In this document: positions 7,323 to 15,022 of the stretch, piece after piece
Position numbering within the stretch: the first letter of the stretch is position 1
Layout: every line of letters begins with the position of its first letter
Source of the DNA: Gammaproteobacteria bacterium
Lineage (GTDB): Bacteria; Pseudomonadota; Gammaproteobacteria; Arenicellales; JAANXG01
DNA length: 26,726 nt
Direction of reading: 5' to 3'
Assembly: GCA_018263405.1 (NCBI GenBank)
Contig: JAANXG010000075.1
Span: 1 to 26,726, forward strand
Translations under genes and position numbers: made by a program
Notes under the pieces: model-generated
What the model was told of the DNA's origin: nothing
What the model saw: only the letters and a program-made list of their open reading frames with translations
The model's database searches: none

Positions 7323-8294
7323 TCAATAACGCAACAATGCCGAACCCCAGGCGAACCCTCCCCCGAAGCCTTCCATGACGATGGTGTCGCCCCGCTTGAT
7401 CCGGCCATCCCGCACACCTTCGTCGAAGGCCATCGGAATGGAGGCGGCCGACGTATTGCTATGCCGGTCGACGGTCACAATGACCTGATCCATGCTCATA
7501 TTCAGCTTTTTCGCCGTAGCGGCAATGATACGGATATTGGCTTGATGCGGCACCAGCCAGTCGATATCGGATTTTTGCATTCCGTTATGTTCCATGGTTT
7601 CGTCGACGATGTCGCCCAGCGCCTTAACCGCCCATTTAAACACTTCACTACCTTGCATCTGGGTATACGCTTCGCCCCTGAGCACTTGGGAGTAATTCGA
7701 GGAAACGCCGGATGACACGTTTAGTAATTCATGGTATTTGCCGTCGGCGTGCAGATGCGTCGAAATAATGCCCGGCTCATCCGATGCTTCGAGAACCACC
7801 GCACCGGCGCCGTCGCCAAACAAAATACAGGTATTGCGGTCGGTCCAGTCGAGAATCCGGGTGAACGTCTCCGCGCCGACCACCAATGCCCGACGACAAC
7901 CGCTGGTCTGGAAAAAACGATGGACCACGTCCATGGCATACACGAAGCCCGCGCAAACGGCCTGAATATCGAATGCCGGACAGGCTGTGTGGATGCCCAG
8001 TCGGTTTTGCAGCAGGCAAGCGACACTTGGAAACACGAGGTCGGGTGTCGTGGTGGCCACGATTATGAGGTCCAGATCCGTCGGCTGAATTCCGGCGGCC
8101 TGGATCGCGCGCCTCGATGCGTGTTCCGCGAGGTCCGAGGTGAATTCATCGCGGGCAGCGACATGGCGCTGTTTGATGCCGGTACGCGCCACGATCCACT
8201 CATCGGAAGTGTCAACCATCGTTTCCAGTTCCGAGTTCGGCATCACGCGCTCCGGGAGATAGCTGCCCGTTCCGATGATGCGGGCCGTTTTCAC
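7323..8294 (-). CDS. fabH: Beta-ketoacyl-ACP synthase III
   Basis: A 323-residue enzyme that starts fatty acid synthesis by condensing an acyl-CoA (acetyl-CoA in E. coli) with malonyl-ACP. The Cys-His-Asn triad is present: C114 in QAVCAGF, H250 in VPHQANIRI and N280 in HSNTSAAS. Length and the GSYLPE N-terminus are typical. It starts with GTG at 8294, whose bases overlap the plsX stop (GTGA), so translation is probably coupled to plsX. The minus-strand order plsX-fabH-fabG is part of a common fab cluster. Confidence 0.96.
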   Translation of the reverse strand: MKTARIIGTGSYLPERVMPNSELETMVDTSDEWIVARTGIKQRHVAARDEFTSDLAEHASRRAIQAAGIQPTDLDLIIVATTTPDLVFPSVACLLQNRLGIHTACPAFDIQAVCAGFVYAMDVVHRFFQTSGCRRALVVGAETFTRILDWTDRNTCILFGDGAGAVVLEASDEPGIISTHLHADGKYHELLNVSSGVSSNYSQVLRGEAYTQMQGSEVFKWAVKALGDIVDETMEHNGMQKSDIDWLVPHQANIRIIAATAKKLNMSMDQVIVTVDRHSNTSAASIPMAFDEGVRDGRIKRGDTIVMEGFGGGFAWGSALLRY

Positions 8295-9316
8295 GCGGGC
8301 TTCCCCGGCCCCTGCATCAAATCCGCTAGCTCCACCCGGATGTTTTCCGGCACCTGGTTTCGCACCTGTTGCACCGCCTCATTAATGGCTTGGCGAAATG
8401 CCAAGACGTCCGCGCTACCGTGGCTCTTGATCACTATGCCGTTTAGTCCCACGAAGGCCGCGCCATTGTAGTGTCTATGGTCTATGCGCCTGCGAAACCG
8501 GTTAATGACCGGTATGGCTATCAATCCCGCCATCCGGGTCAAGAGATTGGAATCGAACTCTTTACGCATCAGTTGCGTAATAAATTGAGCGAGTCCTTCG
8601 CTGGTTTTCAGTGACACGTTGCCGTCGAAACCATCGCAAACAATCACGTCGACATCACCGGTATAAATTGCATCGCCTTCGATATACCCCTGGAAGTTAA
8701 GATTGCTTGCCCGCATCAACTTGCTGGCTTCCTTAACCACTTCGTTACCTTTTATATCCTCCACACCGATATTCAGCAAGCCAACGGAAGGCGACGGATT
8801 GCTGTCGACGTATTTCACGAGAATTGATCCCATCACCGCGAATTGCAGTAACAGGTAGGCCGGGCTATCGACATTCGCGCCCAGATCCAGCATGTGTACA
8901 TGCCCACGCAAAGAGGGGATTTTTCCTACAATGGCAGGCCGATCGATGCCGGGCAGAGTCTTCAGCACGAAGCGCGCACCGGCCATCAGGGCTCCCGTGT
9001 TACCGGCACTGACGCAGGCCTGGGCGTCGCCGGCTTTGACTGCATTGATCGCGAGACGCATGGACGAGTTCTTCTTGTTGCGCAGCGCCAACCTCGGCGC
9101 TTCATCCATGCCGACGATCTCGGAAGCTTGTTGAATGCGCAACCGGTCCCCGAAACGATCCTTGTTCGTGCCGATGCGATCCTGAATATCCCGAGAGCGT
9201 CCCACCATGATCAAGCGTAGGTCGGGATTGCGCTTTAGCGCGCCGATACATGCGGGGACAGTCACCGAGAGACCATGGTCACCGCCCATTGCGTCAACAG
9301 CAACGGTTGTGGTCAC
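8291..9316 (-). CDS. plsX: Phosphate acyltransferase PlsX
   Basis: A 341-residue enzyme that makes acyl-phosphate from acyl-ACP, the donor for PlsY in phospholipid synthesis. Family signatures are VAVDAMGGDHG at the N-terminus, SSMRLAINAVKAGDAQACVSAGNTGALM (key residues SAGNTGAL), LDLGANVD, LLNIGVEDIKGN, VCDGFDGNVSLK, and IKSHGSAD near the C-terminus. I start at GTG 9316, directly before the conserved TTTVAVDAMGG segment. An in-frame TTG at 9367, just after the rpmF stop, would add 17 non-conserved residues. Neither start has a clear ribosome site. The stop overlaps the fabH start. Confidence 0.93.
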   Translation of the reverse strand: MTTTVAVDAMGGDHGLSVTVPACIGALKRNPDLRLIMVGRSRDIQDRIGTNKDRFGDRLRIQQASEIVGMDEAPRLALRNKKNSSMRLAINAVKAGDAQACVSAGNTGALMAGARFVLKTLPGIDRPAIVGKIPSLRGHVHMLDLGANVDSPAYLLLQFAVMGSILVKYVDSNPSPSVGLLNIGVEDIKGNEVVKEASKLMRASNLNFQGYIEGDAIYTGDVDVIVCDGFDGNVSLKTSEGLAQFITQLMRKEFDSNLLTRMAGLIAIPVINRFRRRIDHRHYNGAAFVGLNGIVIKSHGSADVLAFRQAINEAVQQVRNQVPENIRVELADLMQGPGKPA

Positions 9317-9370
9317 AGTACCAATTTCACGAGGATACGCGTGCTGTTTCCGCAGGCAAAAGACCAACGG

Positions 9371-9556
9371 CTATTCTGTATCGTCTTGAATGTCCACGAC
9401 TTTTTTACCCCGGTAGAAGCCCGTTTCCGTAATATGGTGGCGGCGGTGTAATTCACCCGTTGTCGGATCGATGGACAAAGCCGGCTTTTTAAGCGCATCG
9501 TGGGAGCGACGCATGTCGCGTTTGGATGGTGTTTTTCGATTCTGTTGTACAGCCAT
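9371..9556 (-). CDS. rpmF: 50S ribosomal protein L32
   Basis: A 61-residue basic protein of the large ribosomal subunit. The N-terminus MAVQQNRKTPSKRDMRRSHD and the later HRRHHIT and GFYRGKKV are typical of L32. It has no cysteines, so it is the zinc-free type normal for gammaproteobacteria. It heads the minus-strand operon, with a strong promoter about 70 bases upstream (9625-9653). In many gammaproteobacteria the DUF177 gene yceD precedes rpmF. Here the upstream neighbour is instead a repeat and a divergently transcribed ligase gene. Confidence 0.96.
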   Translation of the reverse strand: MAVQQNRKTPSKRDMRRSHDALKKPALSIDPTTGELHRRHHITETGFYRGKKVVDIQDDTE

Positions 9557-9616
9557 GGGTATCTCTGCTTTTCAGCAAATGGTTTGGATTACCGAGTAAG
9601 GAAAGCCCGGGGCAAG

Positions 9617-9645
9617 GTCGGCGCATCATATATATGGGCGCCGAC
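9617..9645. promoter_or_regulatory. Perfect dyad straddling the rpmF -10 box (candidate operator)
   Basis: GTCGGCGC at 9617-9624 and GCGCCGAC at 9638-9645 form a perfect 8-bp inverted repeat around a 13-base AT-rich centre that contains the -10 hexamer. The position, over the promoter core, is typical of a repressor site. It could equally form a hairpin at the start of the transcript. The regulator is unknown, and I do not match it to FadR or FabR sites. Confidence 0.55.
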
Positions 9646-9653
9646 TCTGTCAA
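9625..9653 (-). promoter_or_regulatory. Strong sigma70-type promoter of the rpmF-plsX-fab operon
   Basis: On the minus strand, a perfect -35 TTGACA (bases 9653-9648) is followed by exactly 17 bases and a -10 TATGAT (bases 9630-9625), 5 of 6 to consensus. Transcription would begin near 9618, giving a leader of about 60 bases before rpmF. It is the best promoter match in the window. Confidence 0.8.
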
Positions 9654-9717
9654 AGCGCAAACAAGAATCAAAACACAGGTTTTAAACTGAAAAATCAACC
9701 GCTTACAGGACACTCCT

Positions 9718-9888
9718 GTAATTTCTCAAAAAGTCCGTGCAATGTCGGCGATCATGTGGGGGTAGGGTTGTCTTTCAGGGACGCTGTAGATACCTCCCTG
9801 TACGCTCTGGCGAAAGCCTCCGTGCTTTCGACAGCCCTGAAAGACAACCCTACCCCCACATTCTTGCACGGGGTTATTGAGAACTTAC
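9718..9888. repeat. Dispersed repeat, full inverted-pair copy (MITE/REPIN-like)
   Basis: The left arm (9718-9787) starts GTAATTTCTCAAAAAGTCCG and runs through GTGGGGGTAGGGTTGTC and TTTCAGGGACGCTGTA. The right arm (9831-9888) is a diverged reverse complement: it starts ACAGCCCTGAAAGACAACCC and ends GAGAACTTAC. The centre carries a further hairpin, CGAAAGC-CTCCGT-GCTTTCG (9811-9830). The arms pair over most of their length, with several small mismatches and gaps. The element has no credible coding capacity. It resembles a small non-autonomous mobile element, or paired REP sequences that need a transposase from elsewhere. It lies between the divergent rpmF and acyl-CoA ligase operons. Confidence 0.85.
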
Positions 9889-10020
9889 GAAATCCTTCGC
9901 AATCGCCGGCTATTACCTGCGAATTTCGCCTTGATCTTGAATATTTCGTCTCTCAACCTTTCTCGCCCACAATGAATAGAGGTGCCCTTGAGTGTTTTGT
10001 GCCATGGCAATTACAACGTT

Positions 10021-10049
10021 TTGACATTATATTGGACCGGCAGCATAAA
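10021..10049 (+). promoter_or_regulatory. Sigma70-type promoter of the acyl-CoA ligase/ABC operon
   Basis: A perfect -35 TTGACA at 10021-10026 is followed by 17 bases and CATAAA at 10044-10049, 4 of 6 to the -10 consensus. Transcription would start near 10056, at the edge of the dyads that follow. Confidence 0.6.
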
Positions 10050-10059
10050 TAGCCGACCG

Positions 10060-10097
10060 GGCCGGGCAGCGATGCCACCCTATAAGGCCCGGCCTTA
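10060..10097. promoter_or_regulatory. Nested dyads just downstream of the ligase promoter
   Basis: GGCCGGGC (10060-10067) pairs perfectly with GCCCGGCC (10087-10094). The right half also lies within a compact dyad, TAAGGCC-C-GGCCTTA (10083-10097), with 7-bp arms and a 1-base centre. The two structures are mutually exclusive. Their place at the expected transcript start suggests an operator or a leader switch. There is no T-tract, so a terminator is unlikely. Confidence 0.45.
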
Positions 10098-10149
10098 ATC
10101 GTCCGATTCGATTAGGTGGGTTCGACTACAAATTGCCATTTCGAGTGAT

Positions 10150-12105
10150 ATGACCGAGCAAGCTTTGGATACGTTTCCAAAACTTCTTCAGCGGAACGCT
10201 GAGCGGTTTTCGGATCGGCCCGCGATGCGCGAGAAAGATTTTGGTATCTGGCAGACCTGGACTTGGTCGGAAATGCTCGATGAGATCCGCGTCCTTGCGT
10301 GCGGTTTGGCTGCACGGGGTTTTCAACGTGGAGACACCCTCGCTATTGTCGGCGACAATCGGCCGCGTTTGTACTGGGGAATTGCGGCGGCTCAATGTTT
10401 GGGGGGCGTGCCGGTCCCCGCGTACCAGGACGCGGCCGCGGAGGAGCTCCAATTCGTGCTGGAGCACTGTGAAGCGAAGTTTGTGCTTGCCGAAGACCAG
10501 GAGCAGGTGGACAAGGTATTGGAAATTCAGGATCGTTGCCCCGCCCTCAAGGAGATCGTCTATGACGAGCACCGCGGTATGCGAAATTACGACCATGCCC
10601 GGATGCACGATTTTGAAACAATTCAGGCCCAGGGCCGCAAATTCCACGAAAAGCAACCGGAGTTCTTCGATCGACAGATCGCGACGGGAAAGGGCAGCGA
10701 TACTTCGATTATTCTGTATACATCGGGCACGACCGGTCGGCCCAAGGGCGTTGTTTTAAGTTACGACAACATGGTGATCACGGCCCGCTGTGGCGTGGAG
10801 TTTGATAAACTTACCGAAAAAGAAGAGATCCTTGCGTATCTGCCCATGGCGTGGGTCGGCGACCACTTGTTTTCCTATGCGCAAGCGTATATCGCGGGAT
10901 TCTGCGTAAGCTGTCCCGAGGGTCCGGCTACCGTGATGCACGATATGAACGAGATCGGACCGACATTTTTCTTTGCCCCGCCCACGATCTTTGAAAACCT
11001 GCTGACCCAAGTCTCCATTCGGATGGAGGACGCCGCTAGGATTAAACAGGCCATGTTTCATTATTTTATGGGCGTGGCACAGAAGGTCGGCCCGAAGATT
11101 TTGCGCGGAGCGCGTGTGGGACTGTTGGACCGGATCGGTTATTTCCTCGGTAACGTTCTGGTATACGGTCCGCTCAAGAATACGATGGGCATGAGCCGCA
11201 TTCGTCTTGCCTATACGGCGGGGGAAGCGATCGGGCCGGACATATTCGATTTCTATCGGTCATTGGGGATCAACATCAAACAGCTCTATGGGCAGACCGA
11301 AGCGGCGGTCAACATCACCCTGCAGCCGGATGGCGAGGTGTACCCGGATACCGTGGGTAAGCCCGCCCCAGAAGTCGAAATTAAAATCTCGGACAGCGGC
11401 GAGGTGTTATACCGGAGCCCGGGCGTGTTTCAGTGCTATCACAAGAACGAGGAAGCAACCCGGGAGGTCAAAACGGAAGACGGCTGGGTGCGTACCGGCG
11501 ACGCGGGCTTTTTCGATACCAACGAACATTTGAAGATAATCGATCGGGTCAAGGACGTCGGCGGCTTGAACGATGGATCCATGTTTGCACCCAAATATAT
11601 AGAGAACAAGCTCAAGTTCTTTCCGCACATCAAGGAAGCGGTGGCGTTCGGTCATGAACGGGACTACTGTACCGCGATGATCAACATAGACCTGGAGGCG
11701 GTCGGGAACTGGGCGGAGCGTCGCAATATACCTTATTCGAGTTATCAGGAGTTGGCGTCGCGGCCGGAAGTCTACGAGTTGGTTCAGGAAGGCGTCGAAA
11801 AAGTGAACGCCGACCTGGCGGAGGATGAAAAACTCGCACCGTCACGGATCAAACGTTTTCTCCTTCTACACAAGGAGCTGGATGCCGACGACGGCGAACT
11901 GACCCGCACCCGTAAGGTCCGTCGGGGCTTTATAGCGGACAAATACCAAGAGATCATTGATGCGCTTTACGGTGGAGAATCGTCGTGCCACGTTGAAACG
12001 CAGGTCACTTATGAGGACGGGCGCACCGGCAAGCTTTCCGGAAACCTGGAGATCCGTGACCTGTCGTTCGCATCGGAAAAGACTCGACTGAAGAAGGCGA
12101 GTTGA
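10150..12105 (+). CDS. Long-chain fatty acid-CoA ligase-type AMP-dependent synthetase
   Basis: A 651-residue ANL-superfamily enzyme expected to activate a carboxylic acid to its acyl-adenylate and then its CoA thioester. It has the phosphate-binding loop LYTSGTTGRPKG (189-200), YGQTE (380-384), GWVRTGD (445-451) and DRVKDVGG with the hinge region at about 465-472. The probable catalytic lysine is K589 in RTRKVRR. The size and the NDGSMFAPKYIENKLKF segment place it near the long-chain synthetase (FadD15-like) group. About 50 residues follow the last motif. It heads a seven-gene operon with a Liv-type importer, and its stop overlaps the livG-like start (TGATG). The substrate is not known: fatty, aromatic or branched acids are all possible. 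Confidence 0.88.
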   Translation: MTEQALDTFPKLLQRNAERFSDRPAMREKDFGIWQTWTWSEMLDEIRVLACGLAARGFQRGDTLAIVGDNRPRLYWGIAAAQCLGGVPVPAYQDAAAEELQFVLEHCEAKFVLAEDQEQVDKVLEIQDRCPALKEIVYDEHRGMRNYDHARMHDFETIQAQGRKFHEKQPEFFDRQIATGKGSDTSIILYTSGTTGRPKGVVLSYDNMVITARCGVEFDKLTEKEEILAYLPMAWVGDHLFSYAQAYIAGFCVSCPEGPATVMHDMNEIGPTFFFAPPTIFENLLTQVSIRMEDAARIKQAMFHYFMGVAQKVGPKILRGARVGLLDRIGYFLGNVLVYGPLKNTMGMSRIRLAYTAGEAIGPDIFDFYRSLGINIKQLYGQTEAAVNITLQPDGEVYPDTVGKPAPEVEIKISDSGEVLYRSPGVFQCYHKNEEATREVKTEDGWVRTGDAGFFDTNEHLKIIDRVKDVGGLNDGSMFAPKYIENKLKFFPHIKEAVAFGHERDYCTAMINIDLEAVGNWAERRNIPYSSYQELASRPEVYELVQEGVEKVNADLAEDEKLAPSRIKRFLLLHKELDADDGELTRTRKVRRGFIADKYQEIIDALYGGESSCHVETQVTYEDGRTGKLSGNLEIRDLSFASEKTRLKKAS

Positions 12106-12893
12106 TGTCGGAACGTCGCAACGGCGAAGTCCTGCTCTCGGTGGACAAGATCAGCCTCGCTTTCGGCGGCGTGAGGGCGCTTGAAGGTGTCAGCTTCGAT
12201 GTCCTTGAAGGTGAAATCCGCGCCATCATCGGTCCCAACGGCGCCGGTAAGAGTTCCATGCTGAATGTGATCAACGGTTTCTATCATCCGCAGGAAGGCT
12301 CGATCACATTCAAAGGCAAGACCCGCAAACAAATGCGGCCGCATTTCGTCGCTTCCAGCGGTGTCGCGCGGACCTTCCAGAATATTGCCTTGTTCAAGGG
12401 AATGTCCACGCTGGACAACATCATGACCGGGCGGAACACCAAAATGAAACGGGGCATTCTCTGGCAGGCCTTGCACTACGGTCCCGCCCGTAACGAGGAA
12501 ATCGAGAACAGAGGGCATGTCGAGAAAGTAATCGATTTTCTCGAGATTCAGTCGATTCGAAAAACGCCCGTGGGACGGTTACCCTACGGTATGCAGAAAC
12601 GGGTGGAACTGGGCCGGGCCCTGGCGGCGGAGCCGGAGCTGTTATTATTGGATGAGCCCATGGCGGGTATGAATGTGGAGGAGAAAGAGGATATGTGCCG
12701 TTTTGTGCTCGATGTTAACGAGGAATTCGGTACGACGATAGCACTGATTGAACACGATATGGGCGTGGTCATGGATATCTCCGATCGGGTCGTGGTTCTG
12801 GACTACGGCAAAAAAATCGCCGACGGTACGCCGGACGAGGTCAGGGCCAATCAGGACGTCGTCGATGCCTATCTGGGTGTGGCCCATGATTGA
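12105..12893 (+). CDS. Branched-chain amino acid-type ABC transporter ATPase (LivG-like)
   Basis: A 262-residue ATPase of the LivG family, which powers import of branched-chain amino acids or, in many relatives, amides and organic acids. It shows Walker A GPNGAGKSS (43-51), Q-loop ARTFQN, an ABC signature in the relaxed form LPYGMQKR (159-166), Walker B LLLLDEP (179-185) and the H-loop IEHDM (His217). The ATG shares one base with the ligase stop, which points to coupled translation. Its pairing with a second ATPase (16361-17197), two permeases and a binding protein makes a complete importer. Confidence 0.93.
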   Translation: MSERRNGEVLLSVDKISLAFGGVRALEGVSFDVLEGEIRAIIGPNGAGKSSMLNVINGFYHPQEGSITFKGKTRKQMRPHFVASSGVARTFQNIALFKGMSTLDNIMTGRNTKMKRGILWQALHYGPARNEEIENRGHVEKVIDFLEIQSIRKTPVGRLPYGMQKRVELGRALAAEPELLLLDEPMAGMNVEEKEDMCRFVLDVNEEFGTTIALIEHDMGVVMDISDRVVVLDYGKKIADGTPDEVRANQDVVDAYLGVAHD

Positions 12894-12920
12894 ATACGAT
12901 ACCGAAGAGAGATCCGGGTT

Positions 12921-13856
12921 ATGAGCGGTGAAGCATTGTTCTTTTTGGAAGTCGTGATCAGCGGGCTTATGGCCGGTGTGATGTATGCACTGGTGGCGCT
13001 GGGTTTTGTGTTGATCTTTAAAGCTTCGGGCGTACTTAACTTCGCGCAAGGCGTACTGGCCTTGTTCGCGGCGTTGGCACTGTACGATTTTATCGCCCCC
13101 GGCGGCTGGGTCGATGATCTGTTTGGATTTACCTTTCCGATTTGGGCCGGCATTATTCTCACTGTCGGTGTAATGATTATTGTCGCCTGGTTGATCGAGC
13201 GCCTGGTGCTCCAGCATTTGGTCCAGCAGGAGCCGATCATATTGTTCATGTCCACGATCGGCTTGGCGTATATATTGGAGGGCGTTGGGGATATGTTGTT
13301 CGGCTCCGACGTCAAGCCGCTGGATATCGGCATTCCCCAGGGCGCCTCGGACTGGCTGCTTGACAACTACGGCCTTTATGTCGAAAAGCTCGAAGTCTTC
13401 GCTGCGCTGACCGCCGCGATTCTTGTGATCGTTCTGGCGGTGTTCTTTCAAAAAACGCGAATAGGTCGCGCGTTGCGAGCGGTGGCGGACGATCACCAGG
13501 CGGCACTCAGCGTGGGGGTCTCCCTGCGCACCATCTGGGTGATTGTTTGGTCGGTGGCGGGTATGGTGGCCCTGGTAGCCGGTATCATGTGGGGCAGCAA
13601 ATCCGGGATTCAGTTTTCGCTGTCGTTGATTGCACTGAAAGCGCTGCCGGTGTTAATACTGGGTGGATTTACCTCGGTGCCGGGTGCGATTATCGGCGGG
13701 CTGATCATCGGTGTGGGCGAGAAGGTTGCCGAGGTGTATCTGGGGCCGTATGTCGGTGGCGCCATTGAAAACTGGTTCGCTTATGTACTTGCGCTGGTCT
13801 TTTTATTTTTTCGCCCGCAGGGACTGTTCGGCGAGCGAATTATCGAGCGTGTATAG
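12921..13856 (+). CDS. Branched-chain amino acid-type ABC transporter permease (LivH-like)
   Basis: A 311-residue inner-membrane permease with about eight hydrophobic segments. Family marks are GLMAGVMYALVALGFVLIFKASG and NFAQG near the N-terminus (about 15-45), the RALRAVADD cytoplasmic loop at about 189-197 and LGGFTSVPGAIIGGLIIG near 246-263. It starts 27 bases after the livG-like stop, with GAGAGA upstream of the ATG. It would form the transmembrane channel with the LivM-like partner that follows. I leave the gene symbol empty because the substrate may not be an amino acid. Confidence 0.93.
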   Translation: MSGEALFFLEVVISGLMAGVMYALVALGFVLIFKASGVLNFAQGVLALFAALALYDFIAPGGWVDDLFGFTFPIWAGIILTVGVMIIVAWLIERLVLQHLVQQEPIILFMSTIGLAYILEGVGDMLFGSDVKPLDIGIPQGASDWLLDNYGLYVEKLEVFAALTAAILVIVLAVFFQKTRIGRALRAVADDHQAALSVGVSLRTIWVIVWSVAGMVALVAGIMWGSKSGIQFSLSLIALKALPVLILGGFTSVPGAIIGGLIIGVGEKVAEVYLGPYVGGAIENWFAYVLALVFLFFRPQGLFGERIIERV

Positions 13857-13879
13857 AACAGTGAGGTTGAAAATCGGCG

Positions 13880-14956
13880 ATGTTTTATAGAGAAGCCGGG
13901 CAGTTTAAAGACAGCTACGAGTCCGATCAGGCGATATTTCCTGTCGCCCAGGACCGGTGGTTTGTGTTTGGAGTGGTTATTGCCGCGTTCGCACTGGTGC
14001 CCTTTTTTATAGGAGACTACTGGACCAACGCGGTGCTTTTGCCGTTGCTGGCGTACTCGCTGGCCGCGTTGGGCCTGAATATTTTGACCGGATACTGCGG
14101 CCAGGTTTCCCTGGGAACGGGCGGTTTTCTCGCGGTGGGGGCCTACACCACCTTTAAGCTGGTCACCGCTTTTCCCGAACTGAATTTCATTCTGGTCGTT
14201 TTATTTTCCGGGGCAACCACGGCCGCCGTCGGGGTTGTCTTCGGTTTACCGAGTTTACGCATCAAAGGGTTCTATCTTGCGGTCGCGACATTGGCGGCCC
14301 AGTTTTTTCTGGTCTGGATGTTTAACAAGGTCGAGTGGTTTTTCAATTACAGCCCTACCGGTCAGATTACCATGCCGCCGGTCGAATTATTCGGCGTATT
14401 GATCACCGGGCCCCGCGCCCCTTCCGCCGCCAAGTATCTGTTCTGTTTGGGTGTGGTGGCTGTGGCCGCCTATGCCGCAAAGAATATTGTCCGTAGCCGA
14501 ATCGGACGCGCCTGGATGGCTATCCGGGATATGGATATTGCCGCCGAGCTGATCGGCATCCGGCCGTTGATGACTAAACTATCGGCTTTCGCGGTGAGTT
14601 CCTTTTACATCGGTATGGCGGGGTCTTTGTATTTCGGCGTTTGGTTGGGATCGGCGGAACCGATCGAGGCGTTCGGCATCGAGCAATCGTTTCTGGTGTT
14701 GTTCATGATTATTGTCGGTGGGCTGGGCAGTATTCTCGGCTCGTTTCTGGGGGCCGCGTTTATGGTACTCCTGCCCATCGTTTTGAAAAACTTCATGGTC
14801 GATGGCTTGTCGATGGCGGTGGTCACCGCCAAGCACGTCGAAATCATGTCGTTAGGTATGCTCATCGTGTTTTTCCTGATTGTCGAACCGCACGGGCTTG
14901 CCCGGCTTTGGCAAATCGCAAAGGAAAAGCTGCGTTTGTGGCCGTTTCCTCATTAG
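13880..14956 (+). CDS. Branched-chain amino acid-type ABC transporter permease (LivM-like)
   Basis: A 358-residue membrane protein and the second permease of the importer. It has the conserved LAALGLNILTGYCGQVSLGTGGFLAVGAY region (key residues NILTGYCGQVSLG, about 66-78), then LPSLRIKGFYLAVATLA (about 124-140), the EAA-like loop IGRAWMAIRDMDIAAELIGI (about 208-227) and GGLGSILGSFLGAAF near 279-293. About 25 N-terminal residues are hydrophilic before the first helix, as is common in this branch. It lies 23 bases after the LivH-like gene. Only a weak ribosome site is visible. Confidence 0.93.
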   Translation: MFYREAGQFKDSYESDQAIFPVAQDRWFVFGVVIAAFALVPFFIGDYWTNAVLLPLLAYSLAALGLNILTGYCGQVSLGTGGFLAVGAYTTFKLVTAFPELNFILVVLFSGATTAAVGVVFGLPSLRIKGFYLAVATLAAQFFLVWMFNKVEWFFNYSPTGQITMPPVELFGVLITGPRAPSAAKYLFCLGVVAVAAYAAKNIVRSRIGRAWMAIRDMDIAAELIGIRPLMTKLSAFAVSSFYIGMAGSLYFGVWLGSAEPIEAFGIEQSFLVLFMIIVGGLGSILGSFLGAAFMVLLPIVLKNFMVDGLSMAVVTAKHVEIMSLGMLIVFFLIVEPHGLARLWQIAKEKLRLWPFPH

Positions 14957-15008
14957 CGGACTCGGTTACGTCGCGATGTATGAGTGCATTGTTTTTAACT
15001 TCATTAAG

Positions 15009-15014
15009 AGGAGG
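15009..15014 (+). promoter_or_regulatory. Strong ribosome binding site of the binding-protein gene
   Basis: AGGAGG, 8 bases before the ATG, is a near-ideal Shine-Dalgarno site and clearly stronger than those of the two permease genes. It fits the usual excess of substrate-binding protein over transporter. Confidence 0.8.
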
Positions 15015-15022
15015 GCATTAAA

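Larger units (their letters stand above)
9557..9717 (-). other. Leader and control region of the rpmF-fab operon
   Basis: No gene is seen. The minus strand holds the promoter at 9625-9653 and an untranslated leader of about 60 bases before rpmF. The perfect dyad at 9617-9645 straddles the -10 box. The region ends at the full copy of the dispersed repeat at 9718. Confidence 0.7.
9889..10149 (+). other. Upstream region of the ligase/ABC operon
   Basis: Bases 9889-10020 hold nothing I can identify; open frames there run out of the repeat and look like chance. The promoter at 10021-10049 and the dyads at 10060-10097 follow. The leader before the ligase ATG is about 95 bases and has only a weak ribosome site (GAG, 4 bases before the ATG). 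Confidence 0.6.

Noticed and set aside
9756..10052. 98-codon plus-strand open frame across the repeat and the ligase upstream region
   Set aside because: Its first half translates the inverted-pair repeat and its second half reads over the -35 region. There is no ribosome site or domain, so it is most likely a chance frame made by the repeat.
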